This document shows positions 15,748-24,607 of a DNA stretch of 32,499 nucleotides, one piece after another; within the stretch, counting starts at the first letter, position 1, and each line of letters begins with the position of its first letter. The DNA comes from Phenylobacterium deserti (lineage in GTDB: Bacteria; Pseudomonadota; Alphaproteobacteria; Caulobacterales; Caulobacteraceae), in NCBI GenBank assembly GCA_945883235.1, contig CAMCXF010000039.1, forward strand, positions 1 to 32,499, written 5' to 3'. Under the pieces are notes generated by a model that saw only the letters and a list, made by a program, of their open reading frames with translations, was not told the DNA's origin and searched no databases. A program made the position numbers and the translations under genes.

Positions 15748-16455
15748 TTACTTCTGGGCGATGGGGATCTGTTCGCAATCTTCGATAGTGCTACTCATGC
15801 CCGTGGAGAGCGACCACATCTCTTTGAAAGATGTTGCCCCATTTGAACCTTTAAAGAAGTTATCGATGCTCATGCCCAGGCTCTTGTTGTCAGGAAAAAT
15901 CAACCTGACGTGCAAGACGTTAGCTTCATTTGTCCCGCCCCCAATCGGCATGGCAACGATGAGTGAAGCGCCTTTGATTTCCGTCGCAAGTTGTGAGTTG
16001 AGCTTGGAGGCGGCTTGAACGAACGCGTCCGTATTTTTCGTCGACACGCTGAAGCGGAAAGAATGCTCGACTGTTTTGCCGCTGGGTATTTTAAAAGCCA
16101 TCAGAGGTTTGAATTCTGCACGATATTGTAGTTTCCAGAGCGCCAAGATATCGGCGCTTGGGTTATCACGCTGTGCGGTAAGCAAATCCTCAAAATTTGG
16201 GAAGGCTGCATAAACGAAGAAATCTGTTGCGTGGGTACGCGACACACATATGCCTCTTCCCGTAGCCGTCGTTGAGGATACGCTTTTCATGAACGATGTT
16301 AAAGCCGCGACAGCAACCGCACGATTGTCCGATTTGAAGAAATAATTGGTAACCGCGCCATCACCGGGGGGGATGGAGGGCGGGGGTGCGGCAAAGGCAG
16401 ACGACGCCAGGCACAGGGCTGAAGCCCCGGCCACAAGACCAATCACGAATTTCAT
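15748..16455 (-). CDS. Secreted protein of unknown family, tandem copy C (first in transcription order)
   Basis: Encodes 235 residues with the same Sec signal peptide (cleavage after AFA near residue 22) and the same conserved blocks as A and B: FFKSDNRAVAVAALTSFMKS, GICVSRTHATDFFVYA, FPNFEDLLTAQ, LALWKLQYRAEFKPLMAF, VEHSFRFSVSTKNTDAFVQA, LHVRLIFPDNKSLGMSIDNF and the C-terminal IEDCEQIPIAQK. It is the upstream-most member; its leader is more diverged than the A and B leaders and follows an AT-rich region that probably holds the array's promoter. Length equals B, while A carries a few extra residues. Function unknown. Confidence 0.75.
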   Translation of the reverse strand: MKFVIGLVAGASALCLASSAFAAPPPSIPPGDGAVTNYFFKSDNRAVAVAALTSFMKSVSSTTATGRGICVSRTHATDFFVYAAFPNFEDLLTAQRDNPSADILALWKLQYRAEFKPLMAFKIPSGKTVEHSFRFSVSTKNTDAFVQAASKLNSQLATEIKGASLIVAMPIGGGTNEANVLHVRLIFPDNKSLGMSIDNFFKGSNGATSFKEMWSLSTGMSSTIEDCEQIPIAQK

Positions 16456-16475
16456 AGGGTAATTGCTTTCAAATA

Positions 16476-16541
16476 GCCCTGCATGGGCATGATCGCTGAG
16501 ATTAGCCTCAGCGCTAAAGAACCCCGTCACAGACGGTTCTT
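16476..16541 (-). promoter_or_regulatory. Structured leader of paralog C (three hairpins)
   Basis: Reading the minus strand: an outer stem AAGAACC (16541-16535) with GGTTCTT (16523-16517); hairpin 1 CGCTGAG-GCTAAT-CTCAGCG (16513-16494), perfect; hairpin 2 GCCC-ATGCA-GGGC (16488-16476). Compared with A and B, hairpin 1 keeps pairing although its 3' arm differs (A-U here, wobble there), and the loops of both hairpins have changed. Confidence 0.5.
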
Positions 16542-16851
16542 ACAGAGAATGCACTCACGCTACTGTCGCAAATAGTCTTGTATCCCATAGACATCGTCAT
16601 AATTATTATTATAGAAATTGGTGTTATTGAGAGTGACCAACCCGCGGTCCGTTATTCACAATTCGAACTATCAATATTTCGGTTTTTCTATCAGTGCATG
16701 TCAATCGATTTGCGGAAACTGCGAAAATGCGCAATGAAGTGCGCATTTGTGCGTTGAGTTGCTATTGTTTGCTAGCAGAAGCCTGCCTCAGGGTGATGGC
16801 CGTTGGCCCCCTGTGGCCATCCACCGCCAACCGGCTCAGCATGCCGCCGCC
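16542..16851. other. AT-rich gap, probable promoter region of the paralog array
   Basis: No gene is supported. 16580-16700 is the most AT-rich stretch in the window (for example ATAATTATTATTATAGAAAT), as expected for a promoter or for DNA acquired from elsewhere. I could not fix a single minus-strand -35/-10 pair with confidence. Confidence 0.4.
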
Positions 16852-16938
16852 CTACTTGAACACCCGGATCTTGATGTTCCGGAACGCAACGTCGTTGCCG
16901 AGGTTTTGCGGCGCGATGCTACCCGTCGCCCGTATGCA
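16852..16938 (-). pseudogene. C-terminal remnant of a DUF1080 (3-keto-disaccharide hydrolase-like) protein
   Basis: On the minus strand a short frame ends GNDVAFRNIKIRVFK followed by TAG 16854-16852, preceded by GSIAPQNL. This closely resembles the C-terminal strand of DUF1080 lectin/glucanase-fold proteins (typically G-x-IALQ-x-HG-x-x-V-x-FRNI-x-I-x-x-L/F). The rest of the gene is missing upstream. It is a relic only about 30 codons long. Confidence 0.55.
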
Positions 16939-16964
16939 GGCCGCCACGCCCCGGTCCAGACCCG

Positions 16965-17190
16965 GTGGCGCGGCGGATCGGCGAGCTGCGCGCGGCGCTT
17001 CTGCGCTTGGCCTGGAACGAGGCCGAACGGCCGGAGGCCGAGCGCCTTGAGGTCGATGTGCCCGAGACCGATGTCGAGCTGTTTGCCTTCTATTGTGAGG
17101 AGATCGAGGCGCTGTTCGCCGAGGCCTGCCTCACGCCGGGCTTCGGCGAGGAGCCGCTGGACGACTACGTCTCGCAGGGTCTCGCCCTGC
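16965..17190 (+). pseudogene. Gene fragment of unknown family
   Basis: This plus-strand frame has strongly GC-rich third positions and a coherent helical, acidic product: RRIGELRAALLRLAWNEAER, VDVPETDVELFAFYCEEIEA and LFAEACLTPGFGEEPLDDYV. There is no convincing start (only GTG 16965, no ribosome site). The frame then runs into the antisense of the following membrane protein gene instead of ending. It looks like the C-terminal part of a gene truncated at both ends, but could be a small real gene with a badly placed end. No family recognised. Confidence 0.4.
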
Positions 17191-17195
17191 GGCCG

Positions 17196-17936
17196 TCAGC
17201 GCGGCGCTGCTGCCGCGCGCCAGATGGCATAGCCGCCGACAATCACCGCCGCGATCAGCGCCTCAAGCGCCAGGTCGCTCTTGGCCGTCTTTTCAGCCAC
17301 CCAGACGGCGACCAGACCCCAGGCGATGGGGATGGCGTAGACCGACATTCGTGCGGCATGCAGCACCAGCAGGGCGACCACGACGACCGCTCCAACGCCC
17401 ACATACCCCGCGATCACCGCCGATGTGCCGCCGATCAGTCCCGTGGCCGTCAGCACGGTCAGGATGTTGATCGCCGAGGCAATGGTCAGCCATCCGGCCA
17501 GCAGGCTGAGCGGCCACCAGACGAACACTCGCGCCTTCAATTCCGCCCGTACCGGCACCAGCCGGATCAGCGCCAGCGTCAGGGTCGCCGCCGACACGGC
17601 GATGATCGCCACGCTGGCCCACTTCCAGTCCGCCGACGACGCGATGATCCACAGGCCGCAGCCGGATATGGCGACAACCGATGGCCACGCGATCTGTGCC
17701 AGCAGAGGGTCACCCGCGTTGCGCGGCAGGGCCTGCCAGACCGCGTACGCGATCAGCCCCGCATAGATCACGCTCCAGATCGAGAAGGCATATCCTGCGG
17801 CCCGCAGCGTGCTGTTCCCATCGCCCGCAAATTCCCCTGCCGACAGCCCGAGCTGCAAACCCATCTGCAGCGCCGGGACCGCGATGGCGAACACCACACT
17901 GGCGATGACCAGAAATTTGCGAAGCGGCGGCGTCAT
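17196..17936 (-). CDS. Multi-pass membrane protein, tryptophan-rich sensory (TspO-related) type
   Basis: Encodes 246 residues from ATG 17936, with AGGAGA five bases upstream. Hydrophobic segments fill nearly the whole chain (about seven spans: FLVIASVVFAIAVPAL, GYAFSIWSVIYAGLIAYAVW, WPSVVAISGCGLWIIASS, SVAIIAVSAATLTLALI, WPLSLLAGWLTIASAINIL, AVVVVALLVLHAA, IPIAWGLVAVWVAE). The GYAFSIWSVIYAGLIAY segment resembles the W-x-P/S-x-x-Y motif of long TspO-related 'tryptophan-rich sensory' proteins. Ligand and role are unknown; these are often light- or redox-linked. It is downstream of purM in the same direction but separated by two repeats, so probably not co-transcribed. Confidence 0.6.
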   Translation of the reverse strand: MTPPLRKFLVIASVVFAIAVPALQMGLQLGLSAGEFAGDGNSTLRAAGYAFSIWSVIYAGLIAYAVWQALPRNAGDPLLAQIAWPSVVAISGCGLWIIASSADWKWASVAIIAVSAATLTLALIRLVPVRAELKARVFVWWPLSLLAGWLTIASAINILTVLTATGLIGGTSAVIAGYVGVGAVVVVALLVLHAARMSVYAIPIAWGLVAVWVAEKTAKSDLALEALIAAVIVGGYAIWRAAAAPR

Positions 17937-17997
17937 GAATGTCTCCTGGCAGGGTCAACACCGCCCGCCGGTTTCCGATCCCCGGGGTGCGATCATG

Positions 17998-18052
17998 CCC
18001 TTCTCCCCTTGTGGGAGAAGGTGGCAGGCGGAGCCTGACGGATGAGGGGTCG
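17998..18052 (+). repeat. Intergenic repeat, family R3, copy 2
   Basis: CCCTTCTCCCCTTGTGGGAG, AAGGTGGCAGGCGGAGCCTG and ACGGATGAGGGGTCG match copy 1 at 12966-13022 with few differences. It forms an inverted pair with the copy at 18095-18154. Confidence 0.78.
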
Positions 18053-18094
18053 CACAGGCCTATCCGTACTACTCCAGGGGCTTGCCGGACAGGA

Positions 18095-18154
18095 TCATCG
18101 ACCCCTCATCCGACCGCCTTTAGCGGCCACCTTCTCCCACAAGGGGAGAAGGGG
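18095..18154 (-). repeat. Intergenic repeat, family R3, copy 3 (inverted)
   Basis: The reverse complement carries CCCCTTCTCCCCTTGTGGGA and ends GGATGAGGGGTCGATGA, as in copies 1 and 2. The middle differs (GGCCGCTAAAGGCGGTC). It lies eight bases from the purM stop, so with copy 2 it can fold into a large hairpin that may terminate purM. Confidence 0.78.
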
Positions 18155-18161
18155 AATAGCC

Positions 18162-19187
18162 TCACCCCGCCGCCAGTTCCCCCACCACAAACGCATCCTC
18201 ACCCGCGCCGATCAACCCCATCAGCACCTCGGCCACATCCTCCGGCGCCACCACCAGCACCAGCCCCAGCCCGCAGTTGAACGTGCGCCGCATCTCGTGC
18301 TCCGAAACCCCGCCCGTCGTCGCCAGCCATGCAAACACCGCCGGCATCGCCCAGGCGTTCCAGTCAAACCGCGGCACCAGGCCCTCGGCGATGCAGCGCG
18401 GCGGGTTTTCCACCAGCCCGCCGCCGGTGATGTGGGCCAGACCCTTCACGCGCCCTGCCTTCAGTTGCGGCAACACCGAGCGGATGTAGATGCGCGTGGG
18501 CTCCAGCAGCGCCTCAGCCAGCGTCTTGCCCTCAGCGAACGGGGCAGGGGCGTCCCACGCCAGCCCGGAGCGCTCGACGATGCGCCGGATCAGCGAATAG
18601 CCATTGGAGTGCGGGCCCGAAGACCCCACCCCGATCATCACGTCTCCGGCCTTCTGGTCGCCCAGGCGCGGCAGCACCTTGTCGCGATCCACGGCGCCGA
18701 CGCAGAAACCCGCCATGTCATAGTCGCCCTCGGAATACATCCCCGGCATCTCGGCGGTCTCGCCGCCCACCAGCGCGCAATGGGCCTGCCGGCAGCCCTC
18801 GGCGATCCCGGCCACCACGGCGGTGGCGGCCTCCACATCCAGCTTGCCGGTGGCGTAGTAGTCCAGGAACATCAGCGGTTCGGCGCCCTGGGCCAGCAGG
18901 TCGTTGACGCACATGCCCACCAGGTCGATGCCGACCGTCGTGTGGATGCCGGTCTCGATGGCGACCTTCAGCTTGGTGCCGACGCCATCGGTCGTGGTGA
19001 CCAGCAGCGGATCGTCGTAGCCCGCTGCCTTCAGATCAAACAGCGCCCCGAACCCGCCCAGCGACGGCTCCGAGCCCGAACGGCGCGTGGATCTGGCCAA
19101 CGGCTTGATGCGTTCGACCAGCTCATTGCCCGCGTCAATCGAGACACCGGCTTGCGCGTAGGTGAGGCCGTTCGGTCGTTCGGACAT
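18162..19187 (-). CDS. purM: Phosphoribosylformylglycinamidine cyclo-ligase (AIR synthetase)
   Basis: Encodes 341 residues, normal for PurM, which closes the imidazole ring in purine synthesis using ATP. Recognisable blocks are [20 protein letters not shown] at the N-terminus, [40 protein letters not shown] followed by [47 protein letters not shown] and [15 protein letters not shown]. The start is ATG 19187. It is divergent from rnd with 85 bases between. In many proteobacteria purN follows purM directly; here an R3 repeat pair and an unrelated membrane protein gene follow. Confidence 0.96.
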   Translation of the reverse strand: MSERPNGLTYAQAGVSIDAGNELVERIKPLARSTRRSGSEPSLGGFGALFDLKAAGYDDPLLVTTTDGVGTKLKVAIETGIHTTVGIDLVGMCVNDLLAQGAEPLMFLDYYATGKLDVEAATAVVAGIAEGCRQAHCALVGGETAEMPGMYSEGDYDMAGFCVGAVDRDKVLPRLGDQKAGDVMIGVGSSGPHSNGYSLIRRIVERSGLAWDAPAPFAEGKTLAEALLEPTRIYIRSVLPQLKAGRVKGLAHITGGGLVENPPRCIAEGLVPRFDWNAWAMPAVFAWLATTGGVSEHEMRRTFNCGLGLVLVVAPEDVAEVLMGLIGAGEDAFVVGELAAG

Positions 19188-19235
19188 TTACCCAGCCTGG
19201 ACATGACGATAAGGCGACGCACGGAAGCACAGTCC

Positions 19236-19266
19236 TTGCAGACTCGGCCGCGCGCGGGGCTATAGC
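19236..19266 (+). promoter_or_regulatory. Candidate rnd promoter, possibly leaderless
   Basis: TTGCAG (19236-19241) and GCTATAGC (19259-19266) resemble the Caulobacter housekeeping pattern (TTGAC-like -35, GCTANAWC -10). The expected start site coincides with the rnd ATG at 19273, and no ribosome site precedes that ATG. Confidence 0.4.
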
Positions 19267-19272
19267 TAATTC

Positions 19273-20451
19273 ATGACGCCGATCACAACCACTGCCGATC
19301 TCAAAGCCTTCTGCGACAAGATCAAGGGCCAGCCCTTTGTCGCCGTCGACACCGAGTTTATGCGCGAGACCACCTACTGGCCCAAGCTCTGCCTGATCCA
19401 GGCCGCCGCGCCGTCGGCCGAGGCCAACATTGACCCGCTGGCCGAGGGGCTGGACCTTGAGCCCTTCCTCGAAATCATGCGCGACGAGAGCATTCTGAAG
19501 GTGTTTCACGCCGCCCGGCAGGACGTGGAAATCTTCAACAATCTGCACGCCATGCCCAAGCCGCTGTTCGACACCCAGGTGGCGGGGATGGCGGCTGGGT
19601 TCGGCGAACAGATCGCCTACGACGCCCTGGTCCGCCAGATGCTGAAGATCGAGCTGGACAAGAGTTCGCGGTTCACCGACTGGGCCCGCCGGCCCTTGTC
19701 GGACAATCAGCTGACCTACGCCCTGGCCGACGTAACCCATCTGGCCGCGCTCTATCCCATGCTGCGTGAGCGGCTGGAGAAGGAAGGCCGCCTGGGCTGG
19801 GTGACGGACGAGATGAACGACCTCACGTCGCCGGCGCTTTACGACGTGGAGCCGGAGAACGCCTGGAAGCGGCTGCGGCCCCGCAAGAACACTGCCAAGT
19901 ATCTGGCCGTCTATCGCGCCGTGGCCGCCTGGCGTGAGCGCACCGCCCAGACCCGCGACCAGCCGCGTGGCCGCATCCTGAAAGACGAGGCGATTGACGA
20001 GATCGCGACGCAGGGCCCGACGGATTCCGATGGCCTGGATCGGCTGCGCTCGGTGCCCAAGGGGTTCTCGGGTTCGCGGTTCGGGCCGGACCTGATCGCG
20101 GCCATCCGCGAGGCGCTGCGCGATCCGGAGGCCTATGCCCCGGTGATCGAAAAGACCCGCCACTCCGCGTCGCCCGCGGCGGGGGCGGTTGTCGAGCTCC
20201 TGAAGGTCCTGCTGAAAGCCCGCGCCGAGGAATCCGGCGTGGCGTCCAAGCTGATCGCCACCGTGTCTGACCTGGAGCAGATCGCCAATGATGAAGAGTC
20301 CGAGGTCGCGGCCCTCAAAGGCTGGCGACGCGAGGCGTTCGGCGAAGACGCCCTGCGGCTGAAGCGCGGCGAACTGGCCCTGGTGTTGGATGGCGCCCGC
20401 GTCCGCGTTGTGGAAGTCCGCCGTGCACCAAAGGCGGCTGTATCTGAATAG
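19273..20451 (+). CDS. rnd: Ribonuclease D
   Basis: Encodes 392 residues. The DEDD 3'-exonuclease domain has Asp26 and Glu28 (FVAVDTEFMRE), Asp84 (VFHAARQDVEIFNN), and Tyr149 with Asp153 (TYALADVTHLAALYP), so all catalytic positions are present. The C-terminal part contains the HRDC region (RERTAQTRDQPRGRILKDEA followed by IDEIATQGPT) for RNA binding. It trims the 3' ends of tRNA precursors and other structured RNAs in the cytoplasm. It starts at ATG 19273 without a visible ribosome site. Confidence 0.95.
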   Translation: MTPITTTADLKAFCDKIKGQPFVAVDTEFMRETTYWPKLCLIQAAAPSAEANIDPLAEGLDLEPFLEIMRDESILKVFHAARQDVEIFNNLHAMPKPLFDTQVAGMAAGFGEQIAYDALVRQMLKIELDKSSRFTDWARRPLSDNQLTYALADVTHLAALYPMLRERLEKEGRLGWVTDEMNDLTSPALYDVEPENAWKRLRPRKNTAKYLAVYRAVAAWRERTAQTRDQPRGRILKDEAIDEIATQGPTDSDGLDRLRSVPKGFSGSRFGPDLIAAIREALRDPEAYAPVIEKTRHSASPAAGAVVELLKVLLKARAEESGVASKLIATVSDLEQIANDEESEVAALKGWRREAFGEDALRLKRGELALVLDGARVRVVEVRRAPKAAVSE

Positions 20452-20457
20452 CCAGCT

Positions 20458-20526
20458 TCCGGTGTAAAACTATAAGTGATTGTAATATAACGATGTATGT
20501 CGCAGTTTCACATGTTTTACACAGGA
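20458..20526. repeat. Inverted repeat after rnd
   Basis: TCCGGTGTAAAAC (20458-20470) and GTTTTACACAGGA (20514-20526) are inverted repeats matching at 12 of 13 positions, separated by 43 AT-rich bases. It begins seven bases after the rnd stop. The remainder of the gap 20452-20866 is GC-rich with several short frames but no gene I can support. Confidence 0.5.
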
Positions 20527-20866
20527 TAAACACGGCCTGTTTGTGAACAATGCACATGACAAATAACCCAGCTGCTTGCCGACCTGTTCGATCTGCGCGA
20601 CCTTGAATTTGCCGAGAGGAACTGCGGCGCGGCGGACCGGGTGACCGGGATGCCAAGCGGGCGGTAAGCCCTTCTCGTCGAGGACGGCCCGGAGCAATCC
20701 GGAACGGACCGATGTGAAGGCGCTACGAAGGTGAGATGAAGCCGAACTGGGCAACCAGCGGAGCGGAGGATCCCTTGGACCACGACGGCTCAGGTCCCCC
20801 AACGGATCTGGATGAGAAGGCGGTATTCCGGGCAATCGGGGTGCCGCCTTCTTGCATTTCCGGGTC

Positions 20867-22369
20867 TCAGTTCAGCGCCAGCTTCAGCCTGAGCGCCTGT
20901 GCCAGGGTCTGGGCGCGGCGGGCGGTCTGCTCGCCCAGCAGGATATCCTCCCACCCGGCCAGCACCGTCAGCGCCAGCTTGTCGCCGCTGATCGCGAGGC
21001 TGGACTTCTCAAGCAGTCGCGCATTTCGCCCGGAAAGATCGCAGCCCAACCGGATGGCCGCCCCTAGCGCCTTGGCCCTCTGGCGGCGCTCCGGCGACAG
21101 CACCCGGCCTACCCGGGTGTCATCCGCCGGGAAGGGTGACGCCGAGTGCCGGGCGAACGCTACATAGGCCAGAAACACCCGCTCCGGGTGGTTCATCCCG
21201 GCAAGAGGCGCCCGCAGCACCTGGTCAAAGGCGATGTCGGCCCTGTGGTCAGGATGAAGTCTCGCGCCAAGGTCCGCCAGGCGACAGGCTGCGGCCGTCA
21301 GGATTGAGTCTCGCCCGCCGAACATCGGGGGCAATTTCTCGAACGTAGGCTCGACCCAGGCCGCCAGAGCGTGGCCGAGTTCCGGCGTTATGCCATGCTG
21401 AGCGGTCAAGGCCTCGCAGCCTTCGATGAGTGGGTCTAGCGCGCGGACTTCCGGCGACATGGCATCCAGCAGCATGCCTTCGCGCAGGCCATAGGCAGAG
21501 ATGATGATCCGCTCCACGCCCAGTCGTTCGATAAGTCGATCCAGCACGAGGGCGGAATAGGGGAGTGTATCGAACCGCTTTCGCGAGAGACCTTCGATGC
21601 GTTCCAGAGACGCCCGCGACTGCTGCTGAACGAAGCGTGCTAGGTCAAGAGCGTCGGTTTTGGATATCTCGTACTGATGGGCCACGTGCAGGGGGTAGTC
21701 GGCCATCAGCATGTGGAGCAGCGCCAGATTTCGCCAGGCGCCGCCGACCGCATGGAAGTCAGACCCGGAGTACCACGACGTGAGTGGCCGCAGATGGTCG
21801 TCGATGACCCGACGCGTGCGGTCAGGATCCAACACCTTGGGTGCCCCCAGCGCAAAAGGACCAAGTGGCAGGGTCGTTCCCTCGGCTGGGCCAACACCGT
21901 TCAGCCGGATCAGTTCAAGACTTGAACCGCCCAGGTCGCCGACGACGCCCTTCGCATCGGGCTGGCCGCAAATCACGCCGAGCGCTGCGAAGCGAGCTTC
22001 CTCAGGACCGGTCAGGATACGAATTTTCAGGCCTGTCTCGGCCTTCACACGTGCCAGAAAAGCCTTGCCGTCGGCCGCTTCGCGGACCGCCGCCGTGGCC
22101 GCCGTGGTGACCTCTTCGGCCCGCCAGCCGTCGAGCACGGCGCGAAAACGTCGCAGGGCTCCAATGGCGGCTTCAACGCCATCCGGCGAAAGGCGTCCCG
22201 AGGCCGAGAGATCCTTGCCAAGACCGGCAACAACCTTCTCGTTGTACACGGTCCAGAGGGCACGACCGTCGACCCGGTAAATGACCAGACGCACGGAATT
22301 TGACCCGACGTCGATCACAGCCGCCTGACGGCCCTCCGGACGGGGTGTTTTATCCCCGAGTGGCCACAT
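20867..22369 (-). CDS. ppx: Exopolyphosphatase (Ppx/GppA family)
   Basis: Encodes 500 residues. The actin-like ATPase-fold N-terminus carries [20 protein letters not shown] (phosphate-1 motif), then [35 protein letters not shown] and the phosphate-2 motif [15 protein letters not shown]-terminal HD-like region follows (from about 310). Ppx removes phosphates from the ends of polyphosphate; the family also includes guanosine pentaphosphatases, so pppGpp hydrolysis is possible. ATG 22369 lies 20 bases inside the ppk frame, which indicates translational coupling. It is the last gene of the minus-strand cluster. Confidence 0.93.
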   Translation of the reverse strand: MWPLGDKTPRPEGRQAAVIDVGSNSVRLVIYRVDGRALWTVYNEKVVAGLGKDLSASGRLSPDGVEAAIGALRRFRAVLDGWRAEEVTTAATAAVREAADGKAFLARVKAETGLKIRILTGPEEARFAALGVICGQPDAKGVVGDLGGSSLELIRLNGVGPAEGTTLPLGPFALGAPKVLDPDRTRRVIDDHLRPLTSWYSGSDFHAVGGAWRNLALLHMLMADYPLHVAHQYEISKTDALDLARFVQQQSRASLERIEGLSRKRFDTLPYSALVLDRLIERLGVERIIISAYGLREGMLLDAMSPEVRALDPLIEGCEALTAQHGITPELGHALAAWVEPTFEKLPPMFGGRDSILTAAACRLADLGARLHPDHRADIAFDQVLRAPLAGMNHPERVFLAYVAFARHSASPFPADDTRVGRVLSPERRQRAKALGAAIRLGCDLSGRNARLLEKSSLAISGDKLALTVLAGWEDILLGEQTARRAQTLAQALRLKLALN

Positions 22370-24566
22370 TTTCGATCGCGCGAGGCATGTCTTTCACCTT
22401 CTGCCCGCGGCCGGAAAGGCTTGGGTTGGTCATGAAATACTCGTGCGCCGAAAAGGCGTTCGGGTGGTCCCAGGCAGGATCACGCCTATAGCGGCCATCG
22501 GCGTCCAGGGTCCAGCTTTGTGCCTCGTCTTTGAGGTTGGCGACCATGATCTGTTGCAGGACCTGTTGGTGGACGGTGGGGTTCTCGATGGGAGTCATGA
22601 CCTCCACCCGGCGGTCCAGATTGCGCGGCATCCAGTCGGCGGACGATATGAACAGCCGGGCGTGCTGCGAGGGCATCGGGTGTCCGTTGGCGAAAGCCAT
22701 CACGCGGCTGTGTTCAAGATAGCGCCCCACGATCGACTTCACGCGGATGTTGTCTGAAAACCCCGGGACGCCCGGCCGCAGGCAGCAGATGCCGCGCAGC
22801 ACCAGGTCGATGCCCACCCCGGCCTGACCCGCCGCGTAGAGAGCATCGATAATTTCCGGATCTACCAGCGAGTTCATCTTTGCCCAGATGGCCGCAGGCT
22901 TGCCGGCGCGGGCGTTCGCGGCCTCTTCGCCGATCATGCGCAGCAGATCGGGCTTCATTGTTACGGGTGAATACGAGAGGCGTTCGAGTCCTACCGGTTC
23001 TGCGTAGCCGGTGACAAAATTGAACAGCTTGGCCGCGTCGCGTCCGTAGGGCGCTTCGCTGGTGAACAGCGATAGGTCCGTATAAATCCGCGCTGTCACG
23101 GGATGGTAGTTTCCTGTCCCGAAGTGGCAATAGCTCCGCAAGCTCGCGCCTTCGCGGCGGACCACGGCAGACAGCTTGGCGTGGGTCTTGTACTCAATGA
23201 AGCCATAGACGACGTGGACCCCGGCGCGCTCCAGATCGCGCGCCCATTTCAGATTGGCCTCTTCGTCGAACCGCGCCTTGATCTCGATCACAGCGGTGAC
23301 GTTCTTGCCGTTCTCTGCGGCTTCGATCAGCGCTCCAACAATCGGGCTGTCTTTCGAGGTCCTGTAGAGGGTCTGTTTGATGGCCAGAACGTTGGGGTCC
23401 CGCGCCGCCTGCAACAGGAACTGAACGACCACATCGAAGCTCTCGAAGGGGTGGTGAACCAGGATGTCCTTTTCGCGGATCGCGGCAAAACAGTCGCCGC
23501 CGTGATCGCGAATGCGTTCAGGAAACCGCGCCTCAAAGGGCTTGAATTTCAGTTCCGCGCGATCTGCCGGGATCAGCTGGGTCAATTCGTCCAATCCCAG
23601 AAGACCCTGGATCAGAACGATGTCCTCAGGCTTCGCGTGCAACGCCTGCGAAATGAATTCCCGGAGTTCTTCCGGCATCGCCGACTCGATTTCGACCCGG
23701 ACCACAGATCCAAGTCGGCGCTGCTTCAGCGCAGCTTCGAACTCGCGGACCAGGTCTTCGGCCTCTTCCTCCATCTCCACGTCGCTGTCACGGATCAGTC
23801 GGAACACGCCCTGCGCTTCAAGTTCGCACCCGGGAAACAGGTGGTCGAGGAACAGCATGACCATGCTTTCCAGGGAAATCACCCGGCGAACAGCTTTGCG
23901 GCGGGATCCCTTTGGCGGGGCCAGGTCCCAGAACCGCGCGACTTGCGCCGGTAGGGGCGTCAGTGCGTAGAGTCGGCGGCCATCCGACTTCCGGCGAACC
24001 TTTAGAACAAGGGAGAACGCCAGATTCGGGATGAAGGGAAACGGATGGGCCGGATCAATGGCCATGGGCGTGAGAAGGGGAAACAGCTCCGAAAGGAACC
24101 TGGCTTCCAGTTGCGTCCGCTCAGCGGCGGTCACTTCACTCGTGGTGATGTATTTCAGGCCTTCGACGGCAAGCTCGTCGCAGAGTTCACGCCAGCGCGT
24201 CTGCTGATCGGCCATCAGGTCGGCGGCCCCCGCGTTGACGCGTACCAGCTGTTCGCCAGGCGTCAGCCCATCCTGGCTAAGCACGCGCACGCCTTCGCGG
24301 ACCTGGGCTTTAAGGCCCGCCACCCGCACCATGTAAAACTCGTCGAGATTGTTGGCGCTGATCGCCAGAAACCGCAGGCGCTCCAGCAGGGGGTGGCGCG
24401 GGTTCATGCTCTCGGCCAGGACCCGCCGGTTGAACACCAACCAGGAGAGCTCCCGGTTGAAGAACCGCGAGGGGGATGTCGCCAGGGCCTCGCAGGCGGA
24501 CTTTGGAGACGCCTCAACCCCTGATGGGGGCAGGGAGGCCGTCACGGGAATGGCACTATTGGGCAT
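22350..24566 (-). CDS. ppk1: Polyphosphate kinase 1
   Basis: Encodes 738 residues, normal for PPK1, which builds inorganic polyphosphate reversibly from ATP at the inner membrane. The N domain has [20 protein letters not shown] and [20 protein letters not shown]. The head domain follows. The phospholipase D-like catalytic halves carry the autophosphorylated His in [15 protein letters not shown] (about residue 460), [20 protein letters not shown], and a second His motif in [20 protein letters not shown] (about 635). Its end overlaps ppx. Pairing with ppx lets one transcript set both synthesis and breakdown of polyphosphate. Confidence 0.97.
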   Translation of the reverse strand: MPNSAIPVTASLPPSGVEASPKSACEALATSPSRFFNRELSWLVFNRRVLAESMNPRHPLLERLRFLAISANNLDEFYMVRVAGLKAQVREGVRVLSQDGLTPGEQLVRVNAGAADLMADQQTRWRELCDELAVEGLKYITTSEVTAAERTQLEARFLSELFPLLTPMAIDPAHPFPFIPNLAFSLVLKVRRKSDGRRLYALTPLPAQVARFWDLAPPKGSRRKAVRRVISLESMVMLFLDHLFPGCELEAQGVFRLIRDSDVEMEEEAEDLVREFEAALKQRRLGSVVRVEIESAMPEELREFISQALHAKPEDIVLIQGLLGLDELTQLIPADRAELKFKPFEARFPERIRDHGGDCFAAIREKDILVHHPFESFDVVVQFLLQAARDPNVLAIKQTLYRTSKDSPIVGALIEAAENGKNVTAVIEIKARFDEEANLKWARDLERAGVHVVYGFIEYKTHAKLSAVVRREGASLRSYCHFGTGNYHPVTARIYTDLSLFTSEAPYGRDAAKLFNFVTGYAEPVGLERLSYSPVTMKPDLLRMIGEEAANARAGKPAAIWAKMNSLVDPEIIDALYAAGQAGVGIDLVLRGICCLRPGVPGFSDNIRVKSIVGRYLEHSRVMAFANGHPMPSQHARLFISSADWMPRNLDRRVEVMTPIENPTVHQQVLQQIMVANLKDEAQSWTLDADGRYRRDPAWDHPNAFSAHEYFMTNPSLSGRGQKVKDMPRAIENVATRG

Positions 24567-24607
24567 TGAATAACTCGAGCGGCTCGGATCCTGCGTGATC
24601 GTGGTTG

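Noticed and set aside
17196..18038. Continuation of the 16965 plus-strand frame through the membrane protein gene
   Set aside because: Past about 17190 it is antisense to a gene with clear hydrophobic periodicity and a strong ribosome site.
18042..19265. Long plus-strand frame (407 codons) across purM
   Set aside because: It is the antisense of the clearly recognisable purM; the product is His/Arg/Gln-rich with no family features.
19135..20163. Minus-strand frame of 342 codons across rnd
   Set aside because: Antisense of ribonuclease D, whose catalytic motifs are intact on the plus strand.
20736..21167. Plus-strand frame starting MKPNWATSGAEDP with AAGG upstream
   Set aside because: Most of it is antisense to ppx and only the first 40 or so codons are outside; no family resemblance.
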